NCBI GenBank assembly: GCA_038025085.1
Contig: CM076144.1
Location: 41,575,001-41,639,000, forward strand
Source of the DNA: Tetragonia tetragonoides
Lineage: Eukaryota; Streptophyta; Magnoliopsida; Caryophyllales; Aizoaceae
Length of the DNA: 64,000 nt
Direction: 5' to 3'
Shown: positions 35,308 through 46,379 of the stretch, piece after piece
How the letters are laid out: the number at the start of each line of letters is the position of its first letter
How positions within the stretch are numbered: position 1 is the stretch's first letter
Notes under the pieces: generated by a model
What the model was told of the DNA's origin: nothing
The model's database searches: none
What the model saw: only the letters and a program-made list of their open reading frames with translations
Program-made: the position numbers and the translations under genes

Positions 35308-37042
35308 AATGGCAATTTGGTGGATTTTGTGGCAGTCCGAGGTTGTTGTTCTTGTTCTTGAAAAATTGAAAAAAAGGAAACAGGTAGCAGAGAGAGAATA
35401 AGGGCTTGAAAATAGGGGAGTGATATGATATTATGATTATTGATTAGCTGTCTTTTGTTTTATTTTTGAAAGGGAAGTGTTTTGTTAGATTTGGGTTCTG
35501 GTTTAATTGACCTGCTTTTGAATTGGAGAATGGGTTGTTTTTGAGATGTTAATTAGAGAGAAATTGTGTTGCAAAATACAGCTGGGATTCCGAAACTATA
35601 GGGCTGAGAGTTTGAGACTTGATAAGGGCAAATTTGTGGAGAGAGCTTTATGTGTGTCGAAGGACTTTAGATTTATATAATTTTTTTGCGTTGTTGATAG
35701 GTTAAAGGACTTTATTGTAAATGATTAGTAAGACAAGAAATTCAAAAAAGGGACCATGCTTGATGCTAGTATCTTCTTGTGTAGAAAGGGGGAGATATGA
35801 AAGTGAAAGACAAACGAATCATTCAATAAAAAAGGAAGGAAGAATGATGGGTCAAAGGACAAAAGGGGAGGGGGTCGTTTGGTGATAATGACACAAGTAT
35901 GTGTCACTTAGGGATCTAATTTTAAATGATATCCACAAGTAGTTAAGGTGTCAACTAGGCCCGAGACTTATGGCGCAAAAAGTTTTGGATTCGCACATCT
36001 TATGACTAACATCCTTCATAAAACAAAATATGGATTATGAGGATACCTAAAAAGAGCGTCGTGAACTCATAATCCCTTTTTAAGTTGTTAACTAGTGCTA
36101 GTTTTTGAAAGATATAATTGACCGGATGGACAATATGCTAATGTATATCTTTATCTCTATCTCGAGAAAGAATCACTCCATAGTATGTAATTGCAATAGA
36201 GAGATGTATATGAGTTGTTGCTGCTGCTGCTACTACTAATTAGAATGAGTAAGTATAATAACTTGGTGGTTACGCTAAGAGTTCACAATTTAGAGTTTAT
36301 TTTTTTGGTGATTCAAGTTACACAAAAACTTCTATAAGACAGTCTTTCTATAACTTTTGGTTAGACGAGGGTCACTTTTCAATAAAACAAGGGTTACTGC
36401 TCACCCTAAGTGACCCTTACAATTCTAAATAGTGACCCTATGTTTTTGTAAGTTGGTCTCACATAAGACTTGATGAGTGCAATTATTTTCAGTTAGTATA
36501 TTTATATCCCAGCAATGATATGGACGGGAGTTGAAAAAAGTTAATTAAAATCAGTATTTCAATTGTTGTTTATTTAAGATTACGCATGAAACAAGCAATG
36601 AAAAATAATGATTAGAAAGAAAACATAGAAAATAAAGAGAATAAATAACACTAACTTAAACATCTCGATCGACTTTGACATTATTACTATTATAGAATAA
36701 GCCAAACGGCTGCAATAAGAAAAGAGAATGATTTCTTTGTTGAATCATTCCACGCACTTGTCTTAAAATATACAAGTACCTTGGATTGCTTATCAATCAT
36801 TCGCTTGGTTTTTCTGTACCAAGAGACTACTTTTCATTCATCCTTAGTCACTTGGCAACCAATAATCCATAACCCATCGTGTATTTGTGACAAATATACT
36901 AGCATTTTATTCAAGATGGAGGAGGGAGGCCCGCCCCATGCCAAGCACTTCGATTTTCAGGATTGTGAATTTGATCTTTATACTAGTGTGCATGCTCGTG
37001 TAATATATGGGAAGCTCCAGCTCCTTTAGACTTTTTTTTTAA
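35308..37042. other. Upstream flank of the 34560 gene, no gene seen
   Basis: AT-rich. The promoter of the minus-strand gene should be near 35300-35700; a TTTATATAATTTTTT stretch lies at ~35671. Short frames (35725-35907, 36781-37029) have no recognisable domain. Confidence 0.4.
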
Positions 37043-37362
37043 AAAAAAAAAAATTTAATGTTTTTTGATGGGTTACCTTGCTTCAAACTTTGTTATAATA
37101 ATTTTCTTCTTTTTTTGGTGCTAATTTTATAATTAACTGGTAAATAAAACTGAAACAACACCAATGCGGGATTTGAAGAGGTTCATTCGCAGCCTAACTA
37201 TAATTTGTTTAGGGAAAATATTAAAATGTTGGGGAATGGATGCCCTCGAGTCATGGTAATAGTCATTCATTAACTGTGTATTAGCCTTTGACAACAAAAA
37301 AAATAGTCATTCAATGGCTTGTGGTGTCTCTATAAAAGCTGGAGGTATCTACCCCTAAATGA

Positions 37363-37613
37363 TACTCCCTCTATCCCAGGTTTATCTTTACATTGTCAAA
37401 GTTTGTGAGTGAACTTCTACCACTTATTTGTGAAAAGTTACAAAGTCTTACAATGTGAAAATAGTATTTTTAGATTCATTTTAAATAGTATTTTCAAAAT
37501 ATCATATTAGTATAAGTTCTATAATTATTGAATAATAAATATTCATGGTCAAAGTAATGTCTTGGAGACCGTGAAAAGTCCAATATAAAGATAAACTTGG
37601 GCCGGAGGGAGTA
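37363..37613. mobile_element. Stowaway-like MITE in the right arm
   Basis: Ends TACTCCCTCTATCCCAGG and, inverted, TACTCCCTCCGGCCCAAG, both followed by TTTATCTTTA. The 251-bp insert sits in sequence that is continuous in the left arm. No ORF. Confidence 0.8.
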
Positions 37614-37924
37614 TTGTTTGTTGCATTATAGCTCTACTTATTACGATTAGTCATACTGTAAACTTTGACCTATATTTAACCCAGTGCTTAGAAAACGATT
37701 ATTAGCCTTTTATTAAAATACTTTAGAATACTCTGTTATAAAGTTCGTTTACCAAAGATTATCATAGTAGACAATGGATCGAAATGAAATAAGTACATCA
37801 AAAATTTATTCAAATAAAATATGGGTGGCCTATATCCGGTTTCCAATGTCCCATATCCCAACGCCTATGTCCCAGTGCCATTTTCATTTTCCATGGTGAA
37901 GTCAAAGTTTAGGGACCCAGATGA

Positions 37925-39090
37925 CCATTTCGAGGCACCGGAGGTCCTCTAGGGTGAGTATATACCCCAGGAGAAATTTGGACAAAAACAGAAACCGGAC
38001 ACAGAAAGCCAAAATCAAATGTTATAATCCACGTTTTTTGGGCTTCCAGGAGGCCTCGGAACGAAGGTGGATATTTTTGCACCACATCGCATGGGACACC
38101 CTTAGGGAACATAAGAGGCCCCCAGGGTTCGTTATCGGGTCCTTAATAGACTTGTACGAGCGGTTGTACGGGACACCAATGTAAGGTCCGGAACAACTAA
38201 TGGATGGGTGATATCGAAGTTTGGGGATTCAGATGACCCTCCCGGGGCACCAAGGGTCCTCTAGGGTCATGATAGAGCCACCAGAGAAGTTTGGACAAAA
38301 ATGAAACCCGGCCCCCCGGAAGCTGAAAACGAAGGCTATATTAATCCACGTTTTTTGGGCTTCCAGGAGGCCCCGGAACGAAAGTGGATATTTTCACACA
38401 ACATCACACAAAAAATCCTAGGGAACATGGGAGACCCTCGAGGTCACTTATCCTATCCCTGATAGAATTGGAAGGGCGTTTTACGGGACACTGGTGTAAG
38501 AGTTGGAACACCAAAGGCATGGGTGATATGAAAGTTCGAGGATACGGATGACCCTCACGGGGCATCAAGGGTCCTCTGATCTAGGATCATGATCCCCCGG
38601 AAAAAAATTTGGTCAAAGTTTACACCCGAGCCCCGGGAAGCCGAAAACGAAGGGTATATATTCATTATTTTGGGCTTTCGGGAGGCCCTGAAACGAAGGT
38701 GTATATTCTCGCACCACATCACGCTGAACACCCCTAGGGGACATGGGAATCCCTTGGGGTCGCTTATCCGGTCCTCGATAGGTTTGAAAGGGCTTTTTAT
38801 GGGACAATCATGTAAGAATCGGAACACCAAAGGCATGAGTGATATCGAAGTTCGGGAATCCGGATTACCCTCCCGGGGCACAGAGTGTCCTCTAAGGTCA
38901 TGGTAGGACCCCCCCCCCCCCCCCGAGAAGTTTGGGCAAAACTGAAAACCAGGCCCCGAAAAGCCGAAAACGAAGGCTATAATTCATGTTTTTTGAGCTT
39001 CTGGAAGGTCCCGGAACGAATGTGGATATTTTCGCACTACATTGCACGGGACACCCTTAGGGGTCATGAGAGAGCCATGTGGTAGGTTAT
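37925..39090 (-). repeat. ~312-bp tandem repeats, right arm (about 4 units)
   Basis: The ATCATGA or related phrase recurs at about 37955, 38268, 38588 and 38898, in reverse orientation to the left arm. Units share AACGAAGGTGGATATTTT and GGGCTTCC..GAGGCC segments. A C run of 16 lies near 38910. The small ORFs are repeat by-products. Confidence 0.8.
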
Positions 39091-39149
39091 CGAGACCTTG
39101 GTAGGCTAGAAGAGCCTCTTACTGGACATCGGAGGTTAATCCACAATTG

Positions 39150-39770
39150 TTGGATACCGAGCATGACTCCCCACCACCCCGTGCCGCCAAACCTACCCCC
39201 AAGCCCTCTCTACTATTATAGTGAGGTCTTATAATTTTTTTCCATTTTTAAAGTGATTTCAAATTTATTTATTTTTATTTTTCTATTTCCAGTGTACTTT
39301 TTTTAATTAAAATTAAACTAAATAGCTACAATTTGTGAAAAAAAAATAAATTCCGTAACTTAATGCTTGAAAAGTTTGACATGAAACTTTTGGGAAATAA
39401 TTCTCCAAACTCTCAAAATCCCAGTATAAAAGTCATTCCTTGGGCATGTCTACTCATGTTAAAACCACTAAATCTTATAAGACTTTTTAATGGGTAGTTG
39501 CTTGAGAGAGGGCTTGTGGGCAAAGGAAGGCAGCGACGCGACATAAAGCGTCTACCATTATGAAAGTTATGCATTTGGCATGTCTACTCCACTTTTTTGG
39601 GTACTGAGCATGGCTCCCCACCGCCCCATGCCACCAAACCTACCCCGAGCCCTCTCTAATTTTATAGTGATGGCTCATAATTTTCCCCCTTTTTTTGAAG
39701 CAAATTCTAATTTTTTCCTGATATTTTTATTCTATTTTTCAGCGTAACTTTGTAACTAAAAATTAAATTA
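39150..39770. repeat. Duplicated block beyond the right-arm tandem units
   Basis: GATACCGAGCATGACTCCCC at ~39152 recurs as GGTACTGAGCATGGCTCCCC at ~39598. Both are followed by CCATGCC/GTGCCG, CCAAACCTACCCC and AGCCCTCTCTA, then AT-rich sequence. So this part of the arm is present twice in tandem, ~446 bp apart. Confidence 0.65.
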
Positions 39771-41765
39771 AATAGTTTTAAACATTCAAGTTGGCATAAT
39801 TATTCAGAGAAAACAATGTAAAAGCAATATATGGTACTAAGTTTAATGAAGTTGGAGGGGTTATCTTGCAAAGCGAGGAGGTGTAGATACCAAATGCCTA
39901 TTAGCAATCGCAAAGAGAAATATGAAGAACCTTACCAAAATGGGGATTGGTTGTACACGATGCCGGAAAGACGGCGGACGACGGCGATGAGATCCAGATA
40001 CGAACGTTGAACATATGGGAAGGTAGGAGATGAATTGATGCGTGTGTGGTTCCATCATCTATTCATGAGAAAGGAATTAGTTTTTTTTTTTGGCTCATCA
40101 ATATTTGAGAGAAATTAGTTATTACTCAATTTCTTAAATTTGTAACGTCTAACAACTTGTGAGAATGAACGGAAGGGGATGAATGAGTCATTAAACTCCA
40201 TTATATTTTTGTAACGTCTGATTGTTGCTACTTTCTCTTCTTTTTTTTTTTCTTTTTTTTACTGGCCATGAGTCACATGACACATTATAAGTAAATTGAC
40301 ACGTCATTCGACAATTCATTGACTGATCTGGCGAGCTCTGATTTGATCATTTCGTTTTAGTCTAATTATATAGATTTGTCATTAGGTTATAGTTAGACTT
40401 ATTAGCACCGTTTTTATGTCAAGACATCACCAATCATATTAGACTTAATTGGTCTCTAGCTTCCTATAGCATGTATAGATTTTCTGCTGTACTAATCTCT
40501 TTCTATCTCACACACAAATCCCTAATTACCCAAACCTAACCTACTATTTACATTGGAGAAGAGGGACTGTACAAGAACAACACAACAGAGGACAATGGCG
40601 AATCTAGATCGAAAACTAATTATATGGCTGCCAAAACTAACTTATTATATAATAGGGGTGCCAAAACTAAATTGTTAGGGTATTTTAGTAATAATTTTCA
40701 AAAAAATTCCAAAAAGTAAGGTATTTTAGCAAAAATTTTCAAAAACACTGGGTGCCCGGGACAGCGGTGCCCCGGGCTAGATAAGCCCCTGACAGAGGAT
40801 ACTGACCCACTATAGCAGCCAAGTGATTCAGTGCTTAGTCCTCACTGATACTTAGACGGTTAGACAAAAGAAAAAAAAAATGTTTGGTTAACCTTGTCGA
40901 TTAAAAACCTATGAAATTTTATTTGTGATTGTCTAAGGTAGGACTGTTCATGAAGTGGTCCAGACCAGAATTTTTGGCCGGATCGACTTTTGAACCGAGA
41001 AAACCGGGTTTCAGTCCGGCGCCAACAATTCGGTTAGGCAATAAGGTGAGAAGTCAATAAACAGCTCCCTGACACATTATCTGGTTCGGTCCATGTTCGG
41101 TCGTATACGATCAGGTACGGTCTCACACCAACTGTGAATGGTCTGGTTGGGTCGGTTCGGGCCCAGATTGGTGAACAGTTGTCCGATTGATGGGTTACGT
41201 AGCCAGCGTACTTGACCAAGTAAGGCTTCAAATCATAGCCTTTTTATTTTACTCTCTTCAAATGACCTTTTCACATGATTATGGGTGCACCTTGGTTGTT
41301 GTGCCTACCCTCTTGAAGCGTTTTCCAACGATTTTCGAATCCAATCTCGCTCTTGATTGCACACACTTGGTTCTCATCATTTATGTGCCTAAAATCTAAT
41401 CAAAGCACACAAAACACCCAAAAGGAGTAAAGAGGAACAAGAGTTACAAAGCTAAGCAATGAAACAATTGTAAAATAGAGTAACATGGAGTATGAATTGA
41501 TCACAAATAATCGTCAAAAACACATGTTATCAACGGTCCTGAGGAATCCCCACAATCAAAATTTAAATCGGAGAGTATTTGTACCAAAACTCTATTACGT
41601 ACCCACAGTCCACAGGATCTACCTATTATTCTCCCAGTGGAAAAAAATACTTCGACTGTTAGGTGATTAGGTCCTTCCTCCCACTAGTTAGCCGAGGCGA
41701 TCCTGACTCTTCATGGGCCCCAGGGCAAAGCAAATAAAATAGGCCAGATGACAATAGACCCCTTT
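39771..41765. other. Intergenic, no gene seen; possible small MITE
   Basis: At about 40940-41190, TAGGACTGTTCATGAAG and the reverse complement GGACAACTGTTCACCAA mark a possible hAT-like MITE filled with GGTTCGGTC-type phrases. The remainder is AT-rich without convincing coding sequence. Confidence 0.35.
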
Positions 41766-42730
41766 TTTTCGGAATTGCTTAACGTAAATCCCATTTTACT
41801 TAACGTAAATCTTTTTTCCCCAATACTCTCCAAAATACCCTTTGCATTTGTAAAGCACCTTCCTTCTTAATTTTTCCCCCCTCTCAATACTCCCTATTAT
41901 CATCCCCTCAAATCATCGTAATGAAACCAAAACTACAATAATATGGATGATTCCTTTGGTGAAAACAACAATTTGGACAAATTTAGACATACATGGGCGA
42001 TTATCTTTGAGCAAGCGGTGTGGCTGACGAGCGATTCAGGCGGAGAAATCACTGAACGACGGTGAGAGAACTCGCCGCGGTGAGCGAGCGGTGTCGCCGG
42101 TGGGGGCAGGATGGTGGTGACTGATCGACAAGGGAGGGCCTGAGGGGGTTAACGTCTTGACGATGGTGAACTGGTGATTGGGTATTTGGTTTAAGTTCAT
42201 TTTGTTCTTTTTTCTTTGTCTGATCGAAGAAATTTATTAAGATGCTGTTATTGTTGTTGTTTGTGATGTTGGTGCCTCGTGGTGGTGAAATGATGATGAT
42301 GAATCAGTGATGATGATGATCGATGATGTACAAACCACACCCAGAAAAACAAGAAATAAAAAGAGAAGGTGAAGATGTTGAATTAACTATAGGTTGAGGC
42401 AATTGATTGAATTTAAAAAAGTTAAACAATCAGATTAATCTAATGAACAAGTTGAACTGAATTTTTATACTCATTTATTCATCCAATTGATGGTGGTGCG
42501 ATGATGTTGGTGGTGAGAGTACGGCAGGCACGCGAACCCCTTCCGGTGACCCATTGATTTCATGGCGGTGGTGGTCTGTTGTTGTGTTCTAAAAGAATGT
42601 CGTGAAAGAGAGAGGGAGGAGGAGAGATGGGAGAGGGGATGGTACTGTGGGAGGGAATAGGGTTATGTGAAGGGTAATTTGGGTAAAGTGATTTGCGTTA
42701 AGTAATTTGGGTGTTTACGTTTAGCAACCC
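41766..42730. mobile_element. Small non-coding MULE-like element
   Basis: Left end GGAATTGCTTAACGTAAATCCC and, inverted, right end GGGGTTGCTAAACGTAAACACC, each followed by a second copy of the ACTTAACG..AAATC motif. The paired-motif layout resembles the ends of the large Mutator-like element at 43253. The interior has GATGATGAT-type repeats and no transposase. The target duplication is unclear. Confidence 0.5.
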
Positions 42731-43252
42731 CTTTTTTTTCTTTTATTTTTTTACAACCAAAGATAGACATTTTTTTTTTAGCCTTTTTTTCCCCTCTTTT
42801 TTTTTGGGCCCTGAGCGGTCGCCTTCCTTGTCCTCCCCTATGAGCCGACACTGCTAGTTGGATATCTGACCCAAGCATGGTGTTATCATGGCTTTAGCGT
42901 TTCTTCTTGTTTTTTATATGCAATTTTTGGATGTTGTAGCCATTACATGCCTCGTTTGTCAATTGTGATGCTGATTAATTGAGTCGTTCTTTTGATGGTG
43001 AACAAATACTCTAGTTTTTTTGGTTGTTCTAGCCAGGACATGGCTTGTTTTTACTTTTTAGTATGGCGGTTTGTTTATTTCATATGTGATTCTAAGCTTA
43101 ACATTTTTTTTATGTACTTGACATTTTGGTTTTTTGGTAATATCGTTAAATCGCATCAATAAACTCGTTTGATCTGGAACACTACTAACATATGGAAGAT
43201 TATTATTACACTTTTGGGGGTCAGAATGAAATCTTAATTGACCATATTATAA
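42731..43252. other. Spacer between two MULE-like elements
   Basis: AT-rich sequence without ORF of note. GGGCCCTGAGCGGTCGCC at ~42806 resembles a decayed repeat also present near 33800. Confidence 0.4.
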
Positions 43253-43464
43253 GTGAATTGCTAAATACCGCCCCTTTTTACTAGCTACCGCTCCCCCTTT
43301 CCAATTTTACCCTCACCCACCCCTCTTCCTCACTCACTCTCACTCATCCACTCTCACTCATCCTCTCTTCCTCACTCACTCTCACTCATCCTCTCTTCCT
43401 CACTCATCCTCACCACCACACCATCACACCGGCAACCACCACCACCACCACCACCACCACGACC

Positions 43465-43535
43465 ATGTCAAGTGCTAGCGGCAGCGGCGGCAGAGGTTTC
43501 GACGGCGAGGGAGGCGGCGACCGACGGCGCGGGGG
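43465..43535 (+). other. Possible leader exon of the PMD gene inside the left terminal repeat
   Basis: An ATG at 43465 opens a Ser/Gly/Arg-rich frame that reaches a donor in GGGGG/GTAACTTTTC (GT at 43536). It mirrors the first coding exon of the transposase gene in the right repeat (49513-49472). Spliced to the acceptor at 44229-44230 it would be out of frame with the PMD ORF, so it is either untranslated leader, an upstream ORF, or was shifted by length change in the G run. Confidence 0.4.
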
Positions 43536-43645
43536 GTAACTTTTCGAATTTTTTTTTTTTTTTGTTGTTTGAATTGAATTTTTTTTGCCTTGAATTGAAT
43601 ATTTTTTGCCTTGAATTGAATCGTGAAGTTATGAATTGAAGTTGT

Positions 43646-43678
<33 letters not shown>

Positions 43679-43697
43679 GTCGATCGTCTGCCGATCT

Positions 43698-43905
43698 CGA
43701 CTCACCCTTGGGTGAGTCGCCTGAGACCGGCGACTCACCCAACTGCCGATCTCGACTCGCCCAAGGGTAGTCGTCGGTCGCAGACGACTCACCCTTGGGT
43801 GAGTCGAGATAGGCAGACGACTCACCCTTGGGTGAGTCGCCGGTCTGAGGCGACTCACCCAAGGGTGAGTCGAGATCGGCCGACGACTCACCCTTGGGAG
43901 AGTCG
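43698..43905. repeat. Left array of palindromes, ~33-bp period
   Basis: Seven copies or part copies of the arm pair CGACTCACCC and GGGTGAGTCG with TT or AA between, at 43698, 43731 (half), 43753 (degenerate), 43785, 43818, 43851 and 43884. Spacers are 10-12 bases such as CTGAGACCGG or AGATAGGCAGA. Each full copy can fold into a hairpin with 10-bp arms. Confidence 0.95.
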
Positions 43906-43935
43906 TCTGAGACCAGACGACCGACACAAAAAAAA

Positions 43936-43937
43936 AA

Positions 43938-43973
<36 letters not shown>

Positions 43974-44063
43974 TATTATTATTATTATTATTATTTATTG
44001 TTATTATTATTATTATTATTATTATTTATTGTTATTATTATTATTATTATTATTTATTGTTTA

Positions 44064-44119
<56 letters not shown>

Positions 44120-44121
44120 TA

Positions 44122-44165
<44 letters not shown>

Positions 44166-44195
44166 TATCGTTATTATTATTATTATTATTATTGA
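43936..44195 (+). repeat. (ATT)n microsatellite, interrupted
   Basis: About 260 bases of TTA/ATT repeats with occasional TTTATTG interruptions. It lies in the presumed first intron of the PMD gene. Frames through it (poly-Leu, Ile or Tyr) are not genes. Confidence 0.95.
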
Positions 44196-44230
44196 TTATT
44201 GTTTAATTAATTAAAAATGTGAAATGATAG

Positions 44231-46155
44231 ATGGGAGGAGCCGGTAAATCGGTGCCTCGGTTATTTAGTGAACTAGCTGGTTCAGGACCGCGTCACAAGA
44301 GGACGCGCGGGATTGATGCCTCTGTACGGAGACAGAGAGAGGCAGTTCGGATGAGGGAGATGACTGCTGAGCAAGACGATTACGCAACTAGCGAGTTCTA
44401 CTCCGGTGAGCAAGACAATGATCAGATTGGCGTCGAATTATCCTCAGATTGGCGCGTGGTGAAGGGCAGAGGCGGTAGGTTTGTTAGTACTGGGTCGTCC
44501 AGTACTGGCAAACGATCTAGAGCGGAGGACGACACTACGTGGCTTGTTACAGAGCCTGTGCCCGGTGGGCCGGCGGATGATAGCGTCATACCGAGCTTCC
44601 TGGGCCACGTAGCGTCTCGTATGTGGAATGGAGAGATGAGGGGTCTCTTGAAGTGTCATAACCGATGGAATGTCTGTCAGCGGCTGAGTCAGTGGCGAGC
44701 GGAGATGTCGGCCGAGATGAGGGCCCAGATCGAGGGGACTGGGTTATCACACCTGGCAGACATTATGTTCAGACATATTGACTTCCCCCTGATATCTGCA
44801 TTCGTGGAAAGGTGGCAGCCGGATACGAACTCGTTCCACATGCCGTTCGGAGAGATGACGATCATGTTGCACGATGTATGGCATATTCTTCGGATTCCTG
44901 TAGACGGAGAGCTCGTTTCCAATGAGGGACGGGATGGGTAGCTGCAGACGGCGGCCATGGAGGTTCTCGGGGTCAGCCCAGAAGAACTGATGTGTAGCCA
45001 CTGGCAGGGCGGTGCGGTCCTCACGGAGTCGGTTTTTGAGCTTTGCCGTGAGCAAATAGATGACATCCAGGCGACAGCTTGGATGTGGTTACTTATTGGA
45101 TCCACCTTGTTTGTCGACAAGAGTGGTAACCGTATTAGACTCTCCTGCGTGATGGAGGTGATGGACGACGGTGTCTATACGGTGCATGACTTCTCTTGGG
45201 GATCTGCTGCCCTCGCCTTCCTATATCGTCAGCTCGGTATAGCTAGTCGCGGGGATTCTCAGGGCATCTGCGGATGCCTAACTCTCCTGCAGGCATGGAT
45301 ATACGAGTACTTTCCCTGCTTCCGACCTCATCGGGAGCGGATGGTTGTCGGGGACGACGAGGCTCCCCGTGCGTCCGTATGGAGTGCCCTGGCTGAGGGC
45401 AAGGACATGGGTCGACTGGACTCCTTGCGTAGACGCTTGGATCATCTGCGAGCGACAGAGGTACGTCATTTAGTTATCGGTGTTCATGATTTATTTCGTC
45501 GTTTGCTATGTTTTTTTACTTCACCGTAACTTTCAACATTTCTACGTAGGTGGTGTGGCTGCCGTACGGTTCTAACCCGGCAGTATCTGTACCGAGGACT
45601 GTATTCATGGGGTGGCTACAGTATCGGGATATTATCGAACCGTACATGCCTGGTCGTTGTTTACGACAAATCGGGTACGTACAGAGTATCCCAACCCCGA
45701 TCTTTAGGCCAGTCAAAGCGATCAGGTCATGGAGCAGTCGTTCGTACAAGGTTGTCTTCCCCGAACGGATGTCATCTGATGCTTGGCGTATGTTCCCGGG
45801 ATTTTACATTCTTGGTCTCCATGGGTTTCAGGCATCCACGTCAGATCCCACAGCATGTACGGATGACTACCTCGCATGGTACTACCTTCACTCCCACCCT
45901 CGGCTGATACGTGACGCTGCAGCACCTGTGATTCCTCCACGATCCAACAGCGATTATGTAAGTGATTAACTAAAATATATATTTTTTTACGTATTACATA
46001 TCTCTGAACTCACACTCATTGTTACTTTTTTGCAGTGGGTGAATCGTCTAGCCGTCGGATTTGAGTCTTCCATTACTTTGATTCCTCCGGAGCAAGCGGA
46101 AGGTCCTCGATCATTTATGGACGAGTTTATGAGAGATTGGCGGGCTGCCAAATGA
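44231..46155 (+). CDS. Plant mobile domain (PMD, MAIN-like) protein, one in-frame stop
   Basis: Exons 44231-45460, 45550-45957 and 46036-46155 join in phase at GT-AG sites, giving 585 codons plus stop. One TAG at 44939-44941 (codon 237) interrupts an otherwise continuous frame. The first ~130 residues are basic and low in complexity. From ~165 the plant mobile domain is clear: LIS AFVERWQPDTNSFHMPFGEMTIM at ~180-205, LRIPVDGELV, then WMWLLIGSTLFVDKSGNRI, WGSAALAFLYRQLG and LQAWIYEYFPCF, and in exon 2 PYGSNPAV and MGWLQYRDIIEPYMPGRCLRQIGYVQ. PMD proteins occur in plant transposons and as domesticated factors (MAIN, MAIL1) needed for silencing and genome stability. Its role in a Mutator element is unknown. 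It converges on the transposase gene. The start ATG directly follows an AG acceptor. Confidence 0.8.
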
Positions 46156-46379
46156 TGTATTGACCCTAGATGAATTTGTTATTATAAGAGATTCATTGTT
46201 ATTGTTATTATTTATTTGTGTTATTGTAATTTGTTGTTTCTTATTTACATTTTTTGTTTTATTGTAATTTGTTGTTTTATTTACCTCCAATAATCATGAC
46301 CACTCTCCACATGCAAAATATAACAATCACACAAAAATGTGACAATGATATAAGTATAACAATCACGCAAAACATTCAA
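46156..46379. other. Spacer between the convergent genes of the Mutator element
   Basis: T-rich on the plus strand after the PMD stop, with a short repeat of TTATTGTAATTTGTTGTTT. It must hold the 3' ends of both transcripts. Confidence 0.5.

Larger units (their letters stand above)
37043..39510 (-). repeat. Right arm of the long inverted repeat
   Basis: Reverse complement of 17364-20845. The match begins at the T/A-rich stretch near 37043, is interrupted by a Stowaway-like MITE, covers ~4 tandem units of ~312 bp and reaches CAAGCCCTCTCTC near 39507. It lacks the hAT-like MITE of the left arm. Confidence 0.7.

Noticed and set aside
43698..43905. Evenly spaced palindromes resembling a CRISPR array
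   Set aside because: Spacers are only 10-12 bases, the locus is in a plant transposon, and a mirror array lies at the other end of the same element.
43712..44206. Long plus-strand frames with poly-Leu, Ile or Tyr
   Set aside because: They are translations of the palindrome array and the (ATT)n tract.
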